Both the position numbers and the translations under genes were made by a program. A stretch of 7,039 nt of DNA from Clostridia bacterium (GTDB taxonomy: Bacteria > Bacillota > Clostridia > Monoglobales > Monoglobaceae): contig JAGALN010000113.1 of NCBI GenBank assembly GCA_017625185.1, positions 1 through 7,039 of the forward strand, in the 5' to 3' direction. The notes under the pieces were generated by a model. It was not told where the DNA came from, made no database searches, and was given only the letters and a program-made list of their open reading frames with translations. This document shows positions 1-5,514 of the stretch, piece after piece. How positions within the stretch are numbered: the first letter of the stretch is position 1; each line of letters starts with the position of its first letter.

Positions 1-30
1 ACCCACCAATTTTGCATGAAGTTTACTCAT
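1..30 (-). CDS. Start of an unidentified gene overlapping the plsX stop (partial)
   Basis: Only the first ten codons are in the window, reading MSKLHAKLVG from an ATG at 30-28 and running off the left edge. The start overlaps the plsX stop by 8 bases (ATGAGTAA), and an AAAGGTGA ribosome binding site at 43-36 sits 5 bases before it, so translational coupling to plsX is likely. In Firmicutes plsX is often followed by fatty-acid or RNase III genes (fabD, acpP, rnc), but ten residues do not decide between these or anything else. A competing in-frame ATG is not seen; an ATG at 17-15 lies in another frame and has no ribosome binding site. Confidence 0.5.
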   Translation of the reverse strand, partial: MSKLHAKLVG

Positions 31-1045
31 CTGTCTCACCTTTCCGGGCATCCAACCCATACTGTTCGATATTCTCTGCAATGGCATCCACCAGCCGTTC
101 CTCCGTCAGCTTTTTCGCCTGACGGATGGCATGGAAAAACGCCTTACCATTGGAACTTCCATGCGCCTTAATCACCGGACGGGTAACTCCCAGAACCGGA
201 GCACCGCCGTACTCGGTATAGTCCATACTCTTTTTGAACTCCTTAAGTCCGCCTTTGACCATCATTGCCGCAGCCTTGCTCACGATATTCTTCAGGAAGA
301 TTTTCTTGATCATACCGGTCAAACCAAGACCCATACCCTCCATCAACTTTAGAATAATATTTCCAGTAAATCCGTCACAAACCACTACATCAGCCTCTCC
401 AAAGGGAATATCCCTTCCTTCGATATACCCCTCATACCGGATGGGAATTTCTTTCAAAAGGGCATTGGTCTCGGTCATCAGTTCAGGTCCCTTGTTTTCT
501 TCGGCGCCGATGTTGACCAGCTTAACCCGAGGCTCCTTGACCCCGAGAATCGACTTCATATAAATAGAACCCATGATGGCAAACTGCTTTAAAAACGCCG
601 GTGTACAATCGGAATTTGCACCGGCATCCACCAGAAGAAAGCACCCGCCATTGGTGGTTGGCATCACAGGAGTCAATGCCGCCCGGCGAACTCCCTTGAT
701 TCTCTTTAAGAAAAGGGTTGCCCCGGCAATCAGGGCACCGGTATTCCCGGCACTGACCACCGCATCACCTTTTCCATCCTTTAACAAAGAAAGCGCTACC
801 CGCATGGATGTATCTTTTCGCTTGATGGCGGTAACCGGGTCTTCCTCTCCGCCAATCACATCCTCTGCGTGAACCAAAGAGATGGCATCCCCCTGATAGT
901 CAAGCGCATCTAGCTCTTCCCGAACTGCTGCCTCCCGTCCAACCAGGATAATGGAAACGCCCAATTCATTCACAGCCTGAACGCATCCCTCTACAATGGC
1001 TTTGGGTGCGTGATCGCCACCCATGGCATCTACAATAATCCTCAT
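23..1045 (-). CDS. plsX: Phosphate acyltransferase PlsX
   Basis: PlsX converts acyl-ACP and orthophosphate to acyl-phosphate, the acyl donor for PlsY in the first step of bacterial phospholipid synthesis. It is a soluble enzyme associated peripherally with the membrane. The 340 residues match the usual family length. Visible family motifs are DAMGGDHAP (6-14), SAGNTGAL (98-105), GANSDC (142-147), CDGFTGN (223-229), YGGAPVLGV (279-287) and AHGSSNGKAF (294-303). The ATG start is preceded by a GGAAGGA ribosome binding site 5 bases upstream, which begins almost directly after the pgsA stop 14 bases away. This supports co-transcription with pgsA, another phospholipid gene. The frame is intact with no missing motif. 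Identification is secure by motif and length. Confidence 0.96.
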   Translation of the reverse strand: MRIIVDAMGGDHAPKAIVEGCVQAVNELGVSIILVGREAAVREELDALDYQGDAISLVHAEDVIGGEEDPVTAIKRKDTSMRVALSLLKDGKGDAVVSAGNTGALIAGATLFLKRIKGVRRAALTPVMPTTNGGCFLLVDAGANSDCTPAFLKQFAIMGSIYMKSILGVKEPRVKLVNIGAEENKGPELMTETNALLKEIPIRYEGYIEGRDIPFGEADVVVCDGFTGNIILKLMEGMGLGLTGMIKKIFLKNIVSKAAAMMVKGGLKEFKKSMDYTEYGGAPVLGVTRPVIKAHGSSNGKAFFHAIRQAKKLTEERLVDAIAENIEQYGLDARKGETDE

Positions 1046-1059
1046 TGAATTCCTTCCTT

Positions 1060-1623
1060 TTACTTAAACTGTATCAGTTTCCGGTTCTTCCAGATATAAT
1101 CAATCCCAGAATAAACGGTAAGCGCCACTGTAACCACCGTCATCACCAGGGTCAGGATGTCCATAGTTCCAGAAAGCATTGGTAGGTGCCACTTGGCAAC
1201 CTCAAAGACCATAACACCAATCACCAGGACCATCTGGGATACCGTCTTTGCTTTTCCCCAGATGCTGGCAGCAATCACTTGGTTTTCCCCAAGGGCAATC
1301 AAACGAATCCCCGTAACAATCAGTTCCCGTGCCAGAATAATCATAACCACCCCTGCGGTAATATAGGGCATGCCCTTTTCCACAAAGGCAATGAAAGCCG
1401 ACATGGTCAGGATTTTATCCGCCAGAGGATCCATCAGCTTTCCAAAGGTGGTCACTTGATGCTTTTTCCGTGCTAAATATCCGTCCAGCTGGTCGGTCAG
1501 AGATGCTAGGATAAAGACCACAATAGCTGCATAAACCCCTGCCTGCCCGCAGGACAGGTACAAAATCATATAGACCGGTATCAATATCACACGCAAAAGT
1601 GTAAGTTTGTTGGGTGTATTCAT
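1060..1623 (-). CDS. pgsA: CDP-diacylglycerol-glycerol-3-phosphate 3-phosphatidyltransferase PgsA
   Basis: PgsA makes phosphatidylglycerol phosphate from CDP-diacylglycerol and glycerol 3-phosphate, the committed step to phosphatidylglycerol and cardiolipin. It is an integral membrane protein. The CDP-alcohol phosphatidyltransferase signature is complete: D44, D47-G48, A51-R52, G61, D65 and D69, in the spacing DxxDGxxAR-x8-GxxxDxxxD. Hydrophobic stretches around residues 8-24, 29-42, 71-83, 88-110, 126-145 and 155-175 fit the usual multi-pass topology, and 187 residues is typical. The start NTPNKLTLLR resembles PgsA N-termini. A GGGGGAG site lies 6 bases before the ATG, and the rimO stop is 14 bases upstream. 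Other CDP-alcohol transferases share the motif, so assignment to PgsA rests on size, N-terminus and the rimO-pgsA neighbourhood common in Firmicutes. Confidence 0.93.
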   Translation of the reverse strand: MNTPNKLTLLRVILIPVYMILYLSCGQAGVYAAIVVFILASLTDQLDGYLARKKHQVTTFGKLMDPLADKILTMSAFIAFVEKGMPYITAGVVMIILARELIVTGIRLIALGENQVIAASIWGKAKTVSQMVLVIGVMVFEVAKWHLPMLSGTMDILTLVMTVVTVALTVYSGIDYIWKNRKLIQFK

Positions 1624-1637
1624 AGCTTTCTCCCCCG

Positions 1638-2963
1638 TTATACCATAGTACCGAACAGGTCATATTCCAACGCCTGCTCTACGACCACATTCACAAAACT
1701 ACCTTCTTCTAACTTATCTGCCGCCTTGAAAAACACCTTTCCGTCTATCTCGATGGAGTCGCCATAGGTTCTTCCAAAGTAGCTTTTGATAATCTCATCT
1801 CTGCCCTCCACCAGAACACGAACCGTCTTCCCAATCTGAGCATCGTTTCGCTTCTGGGATATGTCTGCCTGAATCAGCATCAGGTTCTCTTGACGGCGAA
1901 GTTTTTCTTCTTCCTCAAGCTGGTCATCCAGCCGGTATGCCGGCGTATCCTCTTCCCGGGAATACGCAAAGACGCCAAGCCGCTCAAACTTCATTTCCTC
2001 GATAAAGTCCCGAAGTTCCAAAAACTCCTCTTCGGTTTCTCCGGGGAATCCCACAATCAAGGAGGTACGAATCACCGCATCCGGCATTGCCAAGCGAATT
2101 TTATGGATAAGTTCAGTAATCTCCGCTTTATTGGTTCGTCTGCCCATCCGCTTTAAGATTCTGTCATTGCAATGCTGAATGGGAATATCAAAATAATTGC
2201 AGAGTTTCTCCTCTTGGGCAAACACCTGAATCAATTCATCAGTAACCAACTCCGGATAACAGTAATGTACCCGTACCCATTCTATGCCGGAGATGCTGCA
2301 CAATGCCTTCAAAAGCTCCGGCAGACAATATTTTCCGTACAAGTCCATCCCGTACCGGGTAGTATCCTGGGCAATTACCACCAATTCCTTTACCCCATCC
2401 TTTACCAAGGATTCTGCCTCTTTTAAAACATCTTCCATGGTACGACTACGGTACTTTCCCCGAATGGAGGGGATCACACAATAGGTACAATGGTTGTCAC
2501 AGCCCTCAGCAATCTTCAAATACGCCGTGTAAGACGGTGTGGTTCGAATTCTAGGAAGGTTCTCACAGAGAACCGGTTTCTCACTGCAGAAAAGGGTTTC
2601 TGCATCCTCCCGTTCCAGCTGCTTTAGAACCGATACAATCTCCTGATACTCGTTGGTACCAATCACTGCATCCACCTCGGGAATCTCCCGAAGCACCTGC
2701 TCCTTGTACCGTTGTGCAAGGCATCCGGTCACCACCAGATATTTGCAGGTTCCTGCCTCTTTGTACTGGGCAAGTTCCAAAATACACTCGATGGATTCCA
2801 TTTTTGCACTCTCAATGAAGGTGCAGGTATTAACCACGATAATCTCTGCATCCTCTTCGTTTTCTACAATCTCATAACCCGCCTGCTCCAAAAGGCCCAG
2901 CATTTGCTCGCTGTCGATTAAGTTTTTGGAGCAGCCAAGGGATGTCAATGCTAATTTCTTCAA
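1638..2963 (-). CDS. rimO: Ribosomal protein S12 methylthiotransferase RimO
   Basis: RimO is a radical-SAM enzyme with two [4Fe-4S] clusters that adds a methylthio group to a conserved aspartate of ribosomal protein S12. The N-terminal methylthiotransferase domain carries C11 (GCSKN), C47 (NTC) and C81 (TGC). The radical-SAM motif CxxxCxxC is C155, C159 and C162 (EGCDNHCTYC). A C-terminal TRAM domain covers about 375-441. SLGCSKNLIDSE near the start and VRVHYCYPE at 231-239 favour RimO over its tRNA-modifying relative MiaB. Length (441) is normal. The start codon is TTG: there is no suitable ATG, KKLALTSLGCSKN follows at the expected place, and an AGGAG site lies 7 bases upstream. That site overlaps the recX stop region, 10 bases away, pointing to coupled translation. 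Confidence 0.95.
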   Translation of the reverse strand: MKKLALTSLGCSKNLIDSEQMLGLLEQAGYEIVENEEDAEIIVVNTCTFIESAKMESIECILELAQYKEAGTCKYLVVTGCLAQRYKEQVLREIPEVDAVIGTNEYQEIVSVLKQLEREDAETLFCSEKPVLCENLPRIRTTPSYTAYLKIAEGCDNHCTYCVIPSIRGKYRSRTMEDVLKEAESLVKDGVKELVVIAQDTTRYGMDLYGKYCLPELLKALCSISGIEWVRVHYCYPELVTDELIQVFAQEEKLCNYFDIPIQHCNDRILKRMGRRTNKAEITELIHKIRLAMPDAVIRTSLIVGFPGETEEEFLELRDFIEEMKFERLGVFAYSREEDTPAYRLDDQLEEEEKLRRQENLMLIQADISQKRNDAQIGKTVRVLVEGRDEIIKSYFGRTYGDSIEIDGKVFFKAADKLEEGSFVNVVVEQALEYDLFGTMV

Positions 2964-2970
2964 TGTAGTT

Positions 2971-2975
2971 CTCCT
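2971..2975 (-). promoter_or_regulatory. rimO ribosome binding site overlapping the recX stop
   Basis: AGGAG on the minus strand lies 7 bases before the rimO TTG start and supports that non-ATG start. Its first two bases are the last two of the recX TAG stop, so ribosomes finishing recX are already positioned at rimO. Seen directly; coupling is inferred. Confidence 0.8.
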
Positions 2976-3456
2976 AATCTAAAGGTTCCTTCTCTTCTTC
3001 AATAGTAAGGTCTGCCTTTTCCAGGCAACTACGAATCTCCGAAAGAGAATATCCTCTTCGCACCAGTCTTGCTTTTAATTTCTCCAAGTCTTTCCAGCTA
3101 TGAACTCCTTGCAGCAGGTTTCTCTCCCCGATATACTGCATCAGGGCATCCGCTGTATCAGGTTTGCTATCTTCCAACACCTGATCAATCAAGGTACCGG
3201 AAATTCCTTTCAGCAAAAGCTCCTGACGAATCCGATAAATACCTTTGGCGTTTAGCTTCACGCTATCTTCTAGATAAAGCTCTGCATAACGACGGTCATC
3301 CAGATAACCCACCGACAGAAACTGTTCTATCACCTTTTCGGCAATTTCCTTGTCATAGCCTTTTCGGCAGAGACGGTCATAGAGTTCCTGACAGGTCAGC
3401 ATTCTTCTGCCCAGCATTGCCATGGCCGCATTTTGTGCTCGCATCAGAGCGTCCAT
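2974..3456 (-). CDS. recX: Regulatory protein RecX
   Basis: RecX binds RecA and modulates its filaments, usually limiting recombinase activity. The protein of 160 residues is almost all predicted helix, with the three tandem three-helix units of the family. Recognisable segments are the first unit around LTCQELYDRLCRKGY (20-34), the hallmark GYLDDRRYAELYLED (50-64), GIYRIRQELLLKGI (72-85) and LVRRGYSLSEIRSCLE (131-146). The C-terminal tail is acidic (EEEKEPLD). The frame is open further upstream into recA, but the start chosen is the ATG at 3456-3454, which has a GGAGG site 8 bases away. The ATG two codons earlier (3462) is only 2 bases from that site. The gene follows recA by 25 bases, the classic recA-recX arrangement, and shares its operon. 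Confidence 0.92.
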   Translation of the reverse strand: MDALMRAQNAAMAMLGRRMLTCQELYDRLCRKGYDKEIAEKVIEQFLSVGYLDDRRYAELYLEDSVKLNAKGIYRIRQELLLKGISGTLIDQVLEDSKPDTADALMQYIGERNLLQGVHSWKDLEKLKARLVRRGYSLSEIRSCLEKADLTIEEEKEPLD

Positions 3457-3464
3457 TCCCATTG

Positions 3465-3469
3465 CCTCC
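3465..3469 (-). promoter_or_regulatory. recX ribosome binding site
   Basis: GGAGG on the minus strand. It is 8 bases from the ATG at 3456 and only 2 bases from the ATG at 3462, which decides in favour of the downstream start (MDALMRAQ) over the one reading MGMDALMRAQ. Confidence 0.75.
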
Positions 3470-3481
3470 ACCTTATTTTCC

Positions 3482-4543
3482 CTATTTCTTGCCCTTAGCC
3501 GGCTTTGCAACCGGGGTAAAGGGTGTTGCCTCTGCATTCTCATCGGTTGGAACCGCCGGAAGCTCACCGGCTTCTCTTACCTTTGCTTCAATCTCGGCAC
3601 AAAGTTCTGGATTCTGCTTGAGAATATCCTTCACACTCTCTCTGCCCTGTCCCAAACGCTCGTCATTGTAAGAGAACCAGGAACCGGTTTTCTTCACAAT
3701 ATCCATCTCTACTGCCATATCCAGAATATTCCCCTCTTTGGAGATACCTTCGCCGTAGATGATGTCAAATTCCGCTTCCTTGAAAGGCGGAGCTACCTTG
3801 TTCTTCACAACCTTAACCTTGGTACGGTTACCAATCATACCGCCGTCTGCCTTGATGGTTTCAATCCGGCGAACATCCAGACGTACCGAGGAATAGAACT
3901 TTAGGGCACGACCACCGGTGGTGGTTTCGGGGTTGCCGAACATGATACCCACCTTTTCGCGAAGCTGGTTGATAAAGATGGCAGTTGTGTTAGACTTGCT
4001 GATCACCGAGGTCAGCTTTCTGAGTGCCTGGGACATGAGCCTTGCCTGAAGCCCCACATGGGCATCCCCCATCAAGCCCTCGATTTCCTGTTTAGGAACC
4101 AAAGCTGCAACCGAGTCAACAACGATGACATCAATGGCACCGGAGCGGACCAACTGCTCAGTAATCTCAAGAGCCTGCTCCCCGGTATCTGGCTGGGAAA
4201 CAATCAAATCGTCGATCCTAACACCCAGCTTTTCTGCATAAACGGGGTCCAAAGCGTGCTCTGCATCAATGAACGCCGCCTCGCCGCCCATCTTCTGTGC
4301 CTCTGCCACAATGTGCAGAGCAACGGTGGTCTTACCGGAGGATTCCGGACCGTAAATCTCTACAATTCTTCCTCGGGGCACACCACCGATTCCCAGCGCC
4401 ATATCCAGGGACAAAGACCCGGTGGGAATTGCCTCCACATTCACAACCGGCTTCTCACCAAGACGCATGACGGCACCAGAACCATACTGCTTTTCAATAT
4501 TCCCAAAAACGCTCTCCAGCGCCTTCTTTTTTTGCTCGTTCAT
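3482..4543 (-). CDS. recA: Recombinase RecA
   Basis: RecA forms ATP-dependent filaments on single-stranded DNA, drives strand exchange in homologous repair, and stimulates LexA self-cleavage in the SOS response. The 353 residues show the standard layout. An N-terminal helix region (1-33) is followed by Walker A GPESSGKT (65-72), the catalytic glutamate E95 in IDAEHALDP, Walker B VIVVDS (139-144), the L1 DNA-binding loop (about 154-166) and Q193 in INQLREKVG, which leads into the L2 loop with [15 protein letters not shown]. The C-terminal domain ends in a Pro/Ala/Lys tail (AKPAKGKK), not the acidic tail known from E. coli. The ATG has an AAGGAG site 8 bases upstream. A perfect sigma-A consensus promoter lies 48 bases ahead of the start codon. 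It heads the run recA-recX-rimO-pgsA-plsX. Confidence 0.99.
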   Translation of the reverse strand: MNEQKKKALESVFGNIEKQYGSGAVMRLGEKPVVNVEAIPTGSLSLDMALGIGGVPRGRIVEIYGPESSGKTTVALHIVAEAQKMGGEAAFIDAEHALDPVYAEKLGVRIDDLIVSQPDTGEQALEITEQLVRSGAIDVIVVDSVAALVPKQEIEGLMGDAHVGLQARLMSQALRKLTSVISKSNTTAIFINQLREKVGIMFGNPETTTGGRALKFYSSVRLDVRRIETIKADGGMIGNRTKVKVVKNKVAPPFKEAEFDIIYGEGISKEGNILDMAVEMDIVKKTGSWFSYNDERLGQGRESVKDILKQNPELCAEIEAKVREAGELPAVPTDENAEATPFTPVAKPAKGKK

Positions 4544-4551
4544 ATCCTTTT

Positions 4552-4557
4552 CTCCTT
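4552..4557 (-). promoter_or_regulatory. recA ribosome binding site
   Basis: AAGGAG on the minus strand, 8 bases before the recA ATG. This is a strong Shine-Dalgarno match, consistent with a highly expressed gene. Confidence 0.85.
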
Positions 4558-4561
4558 ATCC

Positions 4562-4586
4562 TATAAGATATCTTTTTTACCTTATA
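4562..4586. repeat. Inverted repeat over the recA transcription start region
   Basis: TATAAG (4562-4567) and CTTATA (4581-4586) are perfect 6-bp inverted arms separated by 13 bases. An additional 10-bp palindrome AAGATATCTT lies at 4565-4574. The outer repeat spans the expected recA transcription start (about 4584), so an RNA hairpin would be incomplete and a DNA operator is the more plausible role. AT-rich short repeats can arise by chance. Confidence 0.4.
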
Positions 4587-4590
4587 AAAC

Positions 4591-4619
4591 ATTATAAATT
4601 ACCGCATCTATAGTGTCAA
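4591..4619 (-). promoter_or_regulatory. recA promoter, perfect sigma-A consensus
   Basis: On the minus strand, TTGACA (4619-4614) and TATAAT (4596-4591) are separated by exactly 17 bases, matching the housekeeping sigma consensus at all 12 positions. The start of transcription should fall near 4584, giving a leader of about 40 bases that includes the AAGGAG site. It likely drives recA through plsX. No full Gram-positive LexA box (GAAC-N4-GTTC) is present in 4544-4652. Confidence 0.9.
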
Positions 4620-4647
4620 GAACTTTTTTCAACCACAAGATGTTCTT
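4618..4647. repeat. Inverted repeat AAGAAC/GTTCTT overlapping the recA -35
   Basis: AAGAAC (4618-4623) and GTTCTT (4642-4647) are perfect 6-bp inverted arms 18 bases apart, between the tatD stop and the recA promoter. The left arm overlaps the recA -35 by two bases. Each arm resembles a GAAC/GTTC half-site of the Gram-positive LexA box, but the spacing is far from the canonical 4 bases. Read on the plus strand the second arm runs into a T tract, but no plus-strand gene needs a terminator here. Confidence 0.4.
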
Positions 4648-4652
4648 TTTTC

Positions 4653-5420
4653 TCACTTTTCAATCCCGTAAAACCGCAGTGCATTCTCGGTGGTAATCTG
4701 CGCAATCTCCTCCCTGGAGACTCCTTTGATTTCCGCCATTTTATCTGCCACATAACCTACATAACCGCTGAAATTCCGTTCCCCTCGATGGGGTTCCGGG
4801 GCCATATAAGGACAATCAGTTTCAATCATCAGTCTATCCAACGGTACGGCACCACAAGCCTCAATGGCACGGCGGGCATTTTTAAAGGTCAGAACCCCAG
4901 TAAAGGAAACCATAAATCCCATCTTCACAAGTTCCTTTGCGGTTTCGGCACTACCGGAAAAGCAGTGCATTACCCCATTTTTCACACCCTCTTCCCGGAG
5001 AATAGAAATGGCATTTCCCTTGGAGTCCCGATCGTGAACCACAATGGGCATATCCAGCTCTTTTGCAAGAGCAATCTGTCTGCGAAAGCAGGTTTCCTGC
5101 ACCTTTTCATCATAACCCTCATAGTGATAATCAAGACCAATCTCGCCAATGGCACGAACCCTGGGATTCTCTAAAGCAAGGGTCCGGAGCTGTTCCAGAA
5201 CCTCATCAGTCATGGACCCTGCATCCCCGGGATGAACCCCCACTGTCGCATAGATAAAATCATACATATTCGCCAGGGCAACTGCCGCTTTGGAGGTTTC
5301 CAAATCGGCACCGATATTCATTACATATCCCACACCAAGGTTTTTCAGGCTTTTTAGTACAGTATCCCTGTCCCCGTCAAACTGGGGGTCATCAAAATGT
5401 GCATGACTATCAAATAACAT
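4653..5420 (-). CDS. tatD: TatD family metal-dependent hydrolase/DNase
   Basis: TatD-family proteins are TIM-barrel metal-dependent hydrolases. Characterised members have DNase activity, with proposed roles in DNA repair and fragmentation, and some act in quality control. Metal ligands are all visible: H6 and H8 (DSHAHFD), E93 (IGEIGLDYHY), H129 (VVHDRDS), H152 (MHCFSGS) and D202 (IETDCPY), along with H63 in GVHPG. The 255 residues match the family. The ATG is preceded by AAGGAG 9 bases upstream. The gene is followed by recA on the same strand, but a 109-base gap with a strong promoter separates them. Upstream it diverges from proA, sharing the palindromic promoter region. The exact substrate cannot be read from sequence; paralogues (YcfH/YabD type) look alike, so the symbol is family-level. 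Confidence 0.92.
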   Translation of the reverse strand: MLFDSHAHFDDPQFDGDRDTVLKSLKNLGVGYVMNIGADLETSKAAVALANMYDFIYATVGVHPGDAGSMTDEVLEQLRTLALENPRVRAIGEIGLDYHYEGYDEKVQETCFRRQIALAKELDMPIVVHDRDSKGNAISILREEGVKNGVMHCFSGSAETAKELVKMGFMVSFTGVLTFKNARRAIEACGAVPLDRLMIETDCPYMAPEPHRGERNFSGYVGYVADKMAEIKGVSREEIAQITTENALRFYGIEK

Positions 5421-5429
5421 AGTATCTTA

Positions 5430-5435
5430 CTCCTT
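5430..5435 (-). promoter_or_regulatory. tatD ribosome binding site
   Basis: AAGGAG on the minus strand, 9 bases before the tatD ATG, within an A-rich leader. It confirms the start at 5420. Confidence 0.75.
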
Positions 5436-5449
5436 TTTTTGATTTCGCC

Positions 5450-5478
5450 TTGATTCTATCACAGAACTGTGATACAAT
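5450..5478 (+). promoter_or_regulatory. Predicted proA promoter
   Basis: TTGATT (5450-5455) and TACAAT (5473-5478) with a 17-base spacer match the sigma-A consensus at 4 of 6 and 5 of 6 positions. A TG one base before the -10 (5470-5471) makes it an extended -10. The predicted transcript begins near 5485, about 30 bases before the proA start. Confidence 0.75.
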
Positions 5479-5481
5479 CAA
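5453..5481 (-). promoter_or_regulatory. Predicted tatD promoter facing the proA promoter
   Basis: On the minus strand TTGATT (5481-5476) and TAGAAT (5458-5453) are 17 bases apart, with an extended TG before the -10. The predicted start is near 5446, giving a leader of about 26 bases. It occupies the same DNA as the proA promoter in the opposite direction: its -10 shares 3 bases with the proA -35, and its -35 shares 3 bases with the proA -10. Confidence 0.7.
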
Positions 5482-5501
5482 ATCAAATATTTTCACATGC
5501 A

Positions 5502-5508
5502 AAGAAGG
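5502..5508 (+). promoter_or_regulatory. proA ribosome binding site
   Basis: AAGAAGG ends 6 bases before the ATG at 5515. The upstream in-frame ATG at 5497 lies before this site and has none of its own, so translation should start at 5515; the ATG at 5521 is 12 bases away and less likely. Confidence 0.75.
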
Positions 5509-5514
5509 TTTTAT

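Larger units (their letters stand above)
5450..5481. repeat. 32-bp palindrome in the tatD-proA divergent promoter region
   Basis: The left arm TTGATTCTATCACAG (5450-5464) and the right arm CTGTGATACAATCAA (5467-5481) are reverse complements at 14 of 15 positions, around a 2-base centre (AA). The inner 8-bp arms TATCACAG/CTGTGATA are perfect. The palindrome covers both predicted promoters completely. An operator for a dimeric regulator is the natural reading. It is not a convincing terminator because neither side runs directly into a T tract and the stem is AT-rich. I do not recognise the motif as a known regulator site; it places TCACA and TGTGA in the opposite order to a CRP site. Confidence 0.85.

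Noticed and set aside
1415..1663. Minus-strand 82-codon frame overlapping pgsA
   Set aside because: It is a shifted frame of pgsA and the rimO end with no domain; the pgsA frame carries the full catalytic signature.
3457..3567. N-terminal extension of recX into recA (start at 3567)
   Set aside because: The extra residues are Arg/Gln-rich and unlike RecX. They overlap the recA 3' end, and the GGAGG site at 3469-3465 points to the ATG at 3456.
3069..3671. Long plus-strand open frame of 200 codons opposite recX and the recA 3' end
   Set aside because: It runs antisense through two well-supported genes, has a low-complexity Pro/Ser/Phe-rich translation with no family resemblance, and has no convincing ribosome site. 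It is a shadow of recX/recA codon usage.
4058..4597. Plus-strand open frame of 179 codons opposite recA
   Set aside because: Antisense to conserved RecA motifs, rich in His/Asn/Leu as expected from a shadow frame, and it extends through the recA promoter.
5450..5481. Bidirectional intrinsic terminator or CRP site
   Set aside because: It sits between divergent gene starts where no terminator is needed and lacks an immediate T tract. The TCACA/TGTGA order and spacing are reversed relative to a CRP site.
5497..5514. Six-residue upstream extension of proA (MQRRFY)
   Set aside because: That ATG precedes the AAGAAGG ribosome site and has none of its own; the start at 5515 gives the normal family length.
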